Positions 61,931 through 64,000 of a stretch of 64,000 bases of DNA are shown here, in pieces (position 1 is the first letter of the stretch; each line of letters opens with the position of its first letter). The DNA comes from Odobenus rosmarus divergens (Eukaryota > Chordata > Mammalia > Carnivora > Odobenidae), in the NCBI RefSeq assembly GCF_000321225.1, contig NW_004451506.1, positions 246,598 to 310,597 of the forward strand. The letters are read 5' to 3'. The translations under genes were made by a program, and so were the position numbers. Below the pieces are notes generated by a model. That model was not told the DNA's origin. It searched no databases and worked only from the letters and a program-made list of their open reading frames with translations.

Positions 61931-62470
61931 ATGTATCAGTCTCTGTTGTGTGGAAGACACACATTGGAGTGATGGATACCCACCACCTGCCACTCCTGGC
62001 TGGCACTCCATCCTTTCCTGCCCTCCTTCTTGCCCTGTGAGCCTGACCCACTCAGACTATATCAGTAGCTGCTTGTCCCCTGGCTTCTGGTTAGACTTCT
62101 CCAGAGGGAGGCACCAGTGGAAGATCTACTGGGCCAAGAAGAGTAAGGTAACTATATCTAGGGCTCTGGCTCCCTCCCTGACAGGTTGGCACTGGCTCAC
62201 TGCTTCCACTTAGCAAACACTACCCCTATGAGGTAGTCCTTCCCAAACAGTCCTTCTTCTGGTGCAGGTGACTGCTTCGTTACCTCTGCACCTTCAGCTC
62301 AGGAATATGCCACCATCCATTGTTCCTTCTCATAAACCTAGTTCACTATTTGTCAAGTCCCTCCACTGTTCCTTCTCATAAACCTAGTTCACTATTTGTC
62401 AAGTCCCTCCACAAACTCTCCTCCAGTTATTCAGTGTCAGTCTGCTATCTCTTTCATGTCCAGACACTGT
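61931..62470 (+). repeat. L1M-type 3' UTR relic
   Basis: 'tggcttctggttagacttct', 'ccagagggaggcaccagtgg', 'ggctccctccctgacaggtt' and 'ctcctccagttattcagtgt' match a common old L1 3' UTR. It contains the 46-bp tandem duplication listed next. Confidence 0.5.
62321..62412. repeat. Perfect 46-bp tandem duplication
   Basis: The unit from tgttccttctcataaaccta to ...caagtccctccac occurs twice without a difference (62321-62366, 62367-62412). Confidence 0.95.
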
Positions 62471-63619
62471 GCAATTGTCAACAAAAATAACCCAAGCAAG
62501 ACTCTAAAAAGGACCTGACATAGATATGGGCTGAGAAGTTACAGAAGATGGAGAGTCAAAGAACATTTTAGAGAGAAAAAGCGTGTGCAACGGTCCTGTG
62601 GTGCAAAAGCAGCAAGAGATGTTCCAAGCTAAGCTTGACTTGAGAGTCTACTTGAGCTAGAAAGCAAAGAGGGCAGTGGAAAGGCTAGAGAATCAGAGAG
62701 AAACTCAGTCTTGCAGGCCTACATTTCGATTTTGATCCTGAGAGCAATGCAGAAGAATCTAATATTCTCTTTGCTCCCCTTCTCCACCCTCCCCCACCCC
62801 ACCCAAGCCTAGGTGAAGGATCATCTTCTCTTCCACATTCCCTGACAGACTTCTGCCACATAGTCAGGAGAAGGAAGCTCTGGCACACTGGTAAACATTC
62901 AATAAATGTTCACTGAATCCATGAATAAATGAATGAGTAAAACACATGTGGCCAGATTTGAACCTTTTTTGATTGCTTCCAAGAATTCTTCCTTGCACAC
63001 ATCCTTCTTGAGTTTATGCCTACATTTGCTCTCAGCTGAGTCTTTGCCTGTAATTAGCTAACAGACCTTTGGAGAGAAAGAGCAGGACGAGAGCTACAAC
63101 CTGAAAATTAGATCAATCCCAGACCAATCTTCAACACTTAACAATCATTTCGTCCCAGAGAGGGCAGATTTCATTAGCAGCATCGCCATATCAGGTGATG
63201 GACATTTGCCACAATCACAAGAGGTTATTCTCTCTGATCTCAGCAACCCGAGGTGATTGAGGAAAAGTCAGTAGGAATCCACAGGATGAGTGACCGAGAG
63301 AGCTGCTCTGGCTTGTTTAGAGCAAGAAATGCAACCTTCTTACCTTCAAGCATAAGGTGTAGCACAAACCAAGTGCTAACCATGGGTTGAAAGGAGATTT
63401 TTTTAATTCATTTTATAAACTGATAGGGTGGCCTGATTTACACAAGATGATAAGCATAATTTTTAATTGGTTTCCTCATCATTCAATAATAAGTTGAAAT
63501 ACATAGCTAAAACCTGCTTGAGGGGATTTGTTTCAGTATGCGCTGGGCAAGAGGGACTCTGGGCACTAGCCCCCACTCTGTATTGATGCCCTTTTATCTC
63601 AGTCCTCCCAACAACCCCT
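62471..63619. other. Intron with an L2 tail
   Basis: An L2 3' end lies at about 62855-62940 ('aacattcaataaatgttcac'). The rest, including 63030-63260, is unique. Confidence 0.4.
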
Positions 63620-63696
63620 TGTTATGGGTTAGCTTGTGTCCTCCAAAGAGATATATTGCCATCCTAACCCCCAGTACCTTAGAATGTGACCTTATG
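63620..63696 (+). mobile_element. 5' piece of an ERVL-MaLR-like LTR, cut by L1
   Basis: tgttatgggttagcttgtgt, 'cctaacccccagtaccttag' and 'aatgtgacctta' resemble the start of the LTR at 36113. It stops where the L1 begins; the rest presumably resumes beyond the L1, outside the window. Confidence 0.65.
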
Positions 63697-63702
63697 GATG
63701 TA

Positions 63703-64000
63703 GGAGCAAGATGGCAGAGGAGTAGGAGACCTGGATTTCGTCGGGTCCCAGGAATTCAGCTGGATAGGGATCAAACCATTCTGAACACCTACGAACTCAA
63801 CAGGAGATCGAAGAAAGGAAGAGCAACAACTCTCTGAATAGAGAAGCGACCACTTACTGGAAGGTAGGACGTGCGGAGAAGTGAATCCGACGCGATATTC
63901 GGGAGGATAGACGGCGGGGGAGGGGGCCTCCGTCGGCCGCTTCTGGCAAGTGCTAGAGCCGCGGAGCACAAAATCGGAACTTGTAGAAGTCGGCTCCGCT
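63703..64000 (+). mobile_element. 5' end of a young L1, running off the window
   Basis: Starts ggagcaagatggcagaggag, the canonical L1 5' UTR start in carnivores, then 'ctggatttcgtcgggtccca', 'actcaacaggagatcgaaga', 'ggaaggtaggacgtgcggag' and 'gacggcgggggagggggcct'. CpGs are abundant and little decayed. The 5' UTR is the RNA polymerase II promoter of L1. An intact 5' start suggests a full-length copy of about 6 kb; ORF1 and ORF2 lie beyond the window. It is antisense to DGKI. Confidence 0.88.

Larger units (their letters stand above)
1..64000 (-). other. DGKI: Interior of the DGKI gene (introns plus a few exons)
   Basis: All coding evidence in the window belongs to one minus-strand gene. Three exons encode consecutive parts of a type IV diacylglycerol kinase, and their splice phases join without a gap. 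The peptides match my memory of DGK iota rather than its paralogue DGK zeta: [28 protein letters not shown] and IPLGILVVRGDCDLE are iota-like, where zeta has CREVVLTTSKAIP, DYEALHYDKEQLKEA and VPLGTVVVPGDSDLE. DGKs phosphorylate diacylglycerol to phosphatidic acid and so end DAG signalling; iota is mainly neuronal. The window holds about 1% coding sequence. Promoter, catalytic core and 3' end are outside it. The introns here are about 29.6 kb and 18.1 kb, plus two incomplete ones. Confidence 0.9.

Noticed and set aside
1..64000. CRISPR arrays, operons, phage or plasmid features
   Set aside because: The tandem repeats here are microsatellites and short duplications. The exon-intron structure and carnivore retroelements show a mammalian nuclear genome.
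53618..64000. The preceding DGKI exon ending ...TMASL
   Set aside because: No minus-strand frame with this sequence was seen; it is presumably right of the window.

Overview
This is mammalian genomic DNA from a carnivoran, most likely an arctoid (bear, mustelid or pinniped type). The evidence is about fifteen copies of the tRNA-Lys-derived carnivore SINE, which carries a 'ggctcaggtcatgatc' core and a CT-rich tail ending in (AAATA)n. The form is the arctoid one, not the dog SINEC_Cf or the felid form. A young carnivore-type L1 5' end lies at the right edge. There are no bacterial-style operons, and nearly all open reading frames of 60-170 codons are chance frames in introns or repeats.

The whole window lies inside one gene transcribed on the minus strand, read here as DGKI (diacylglycerol kinase iota, a type IV DGK). 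Three coding exons are supported by splice sites, matching phase and recognisable protein sequence. In transcript order they are 53617-53418 (200 bp, end of the DGK accessory domain), 23851-23751 (101 bp) and 5691-5612 (80 bp). The phases join exactly: GA|T gives Asp and T|CA gives Ser. The encoded protein runs [12 protein letters not shown]...SMPLLN-D-PQSVPDRL...LREA-S-IPLGILVV...DRLQE. The kinase catalytic core lies beyond the right edge. The C-terminal part with ankyrin repeats and PDZ-binding tail lies beyond the left edge.

The best candidate for something new is a 63-bp stretch at 47599-47537 on the minus strand, inside the 29.6-kb intron between the 200-bp and 101-bp exons. It has a good acceptor (ctgcctctag), a near-consensus donor (CAC|gtgagt), about 67% GC, a length divisible by three, and the phase needed to slot between those exons without a stop. 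It would insert 21 residues containing an RRVS motif, which fits the basophilic-kinase (PKA-type) consensus. A (TG)18 tract on the transcript strand lies about 390 nt upstream, and a CpG-rich patch lies between.

The rest is intron. Left to right: 1-8.9 kb is mostly unique with L2 and MIR relics. 8.9-12.7 kb is an old HAL1/L1 block. 12.7-36 kb is unique intron with MIR, L2 and SINE copies. 36.1 kb holds a solo ERVL-MaLR-type LTR with a 5-bp target duplication. 40.3-44.1 kb is a long decayed L1. 45-51.7 kb is SINE-rich and contains the candidate exon and a tiny 82-bp L1 tail insertion. 54.5-58.1 kb holds L1 fragments. 59.4-62.9 kb holds L1 and L2 remains with tandem duplications. 63.7-64 kb is the start of a probably full-length young L1 running off the window. 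Repeat family names rest on memory of consensus features, not on a search.
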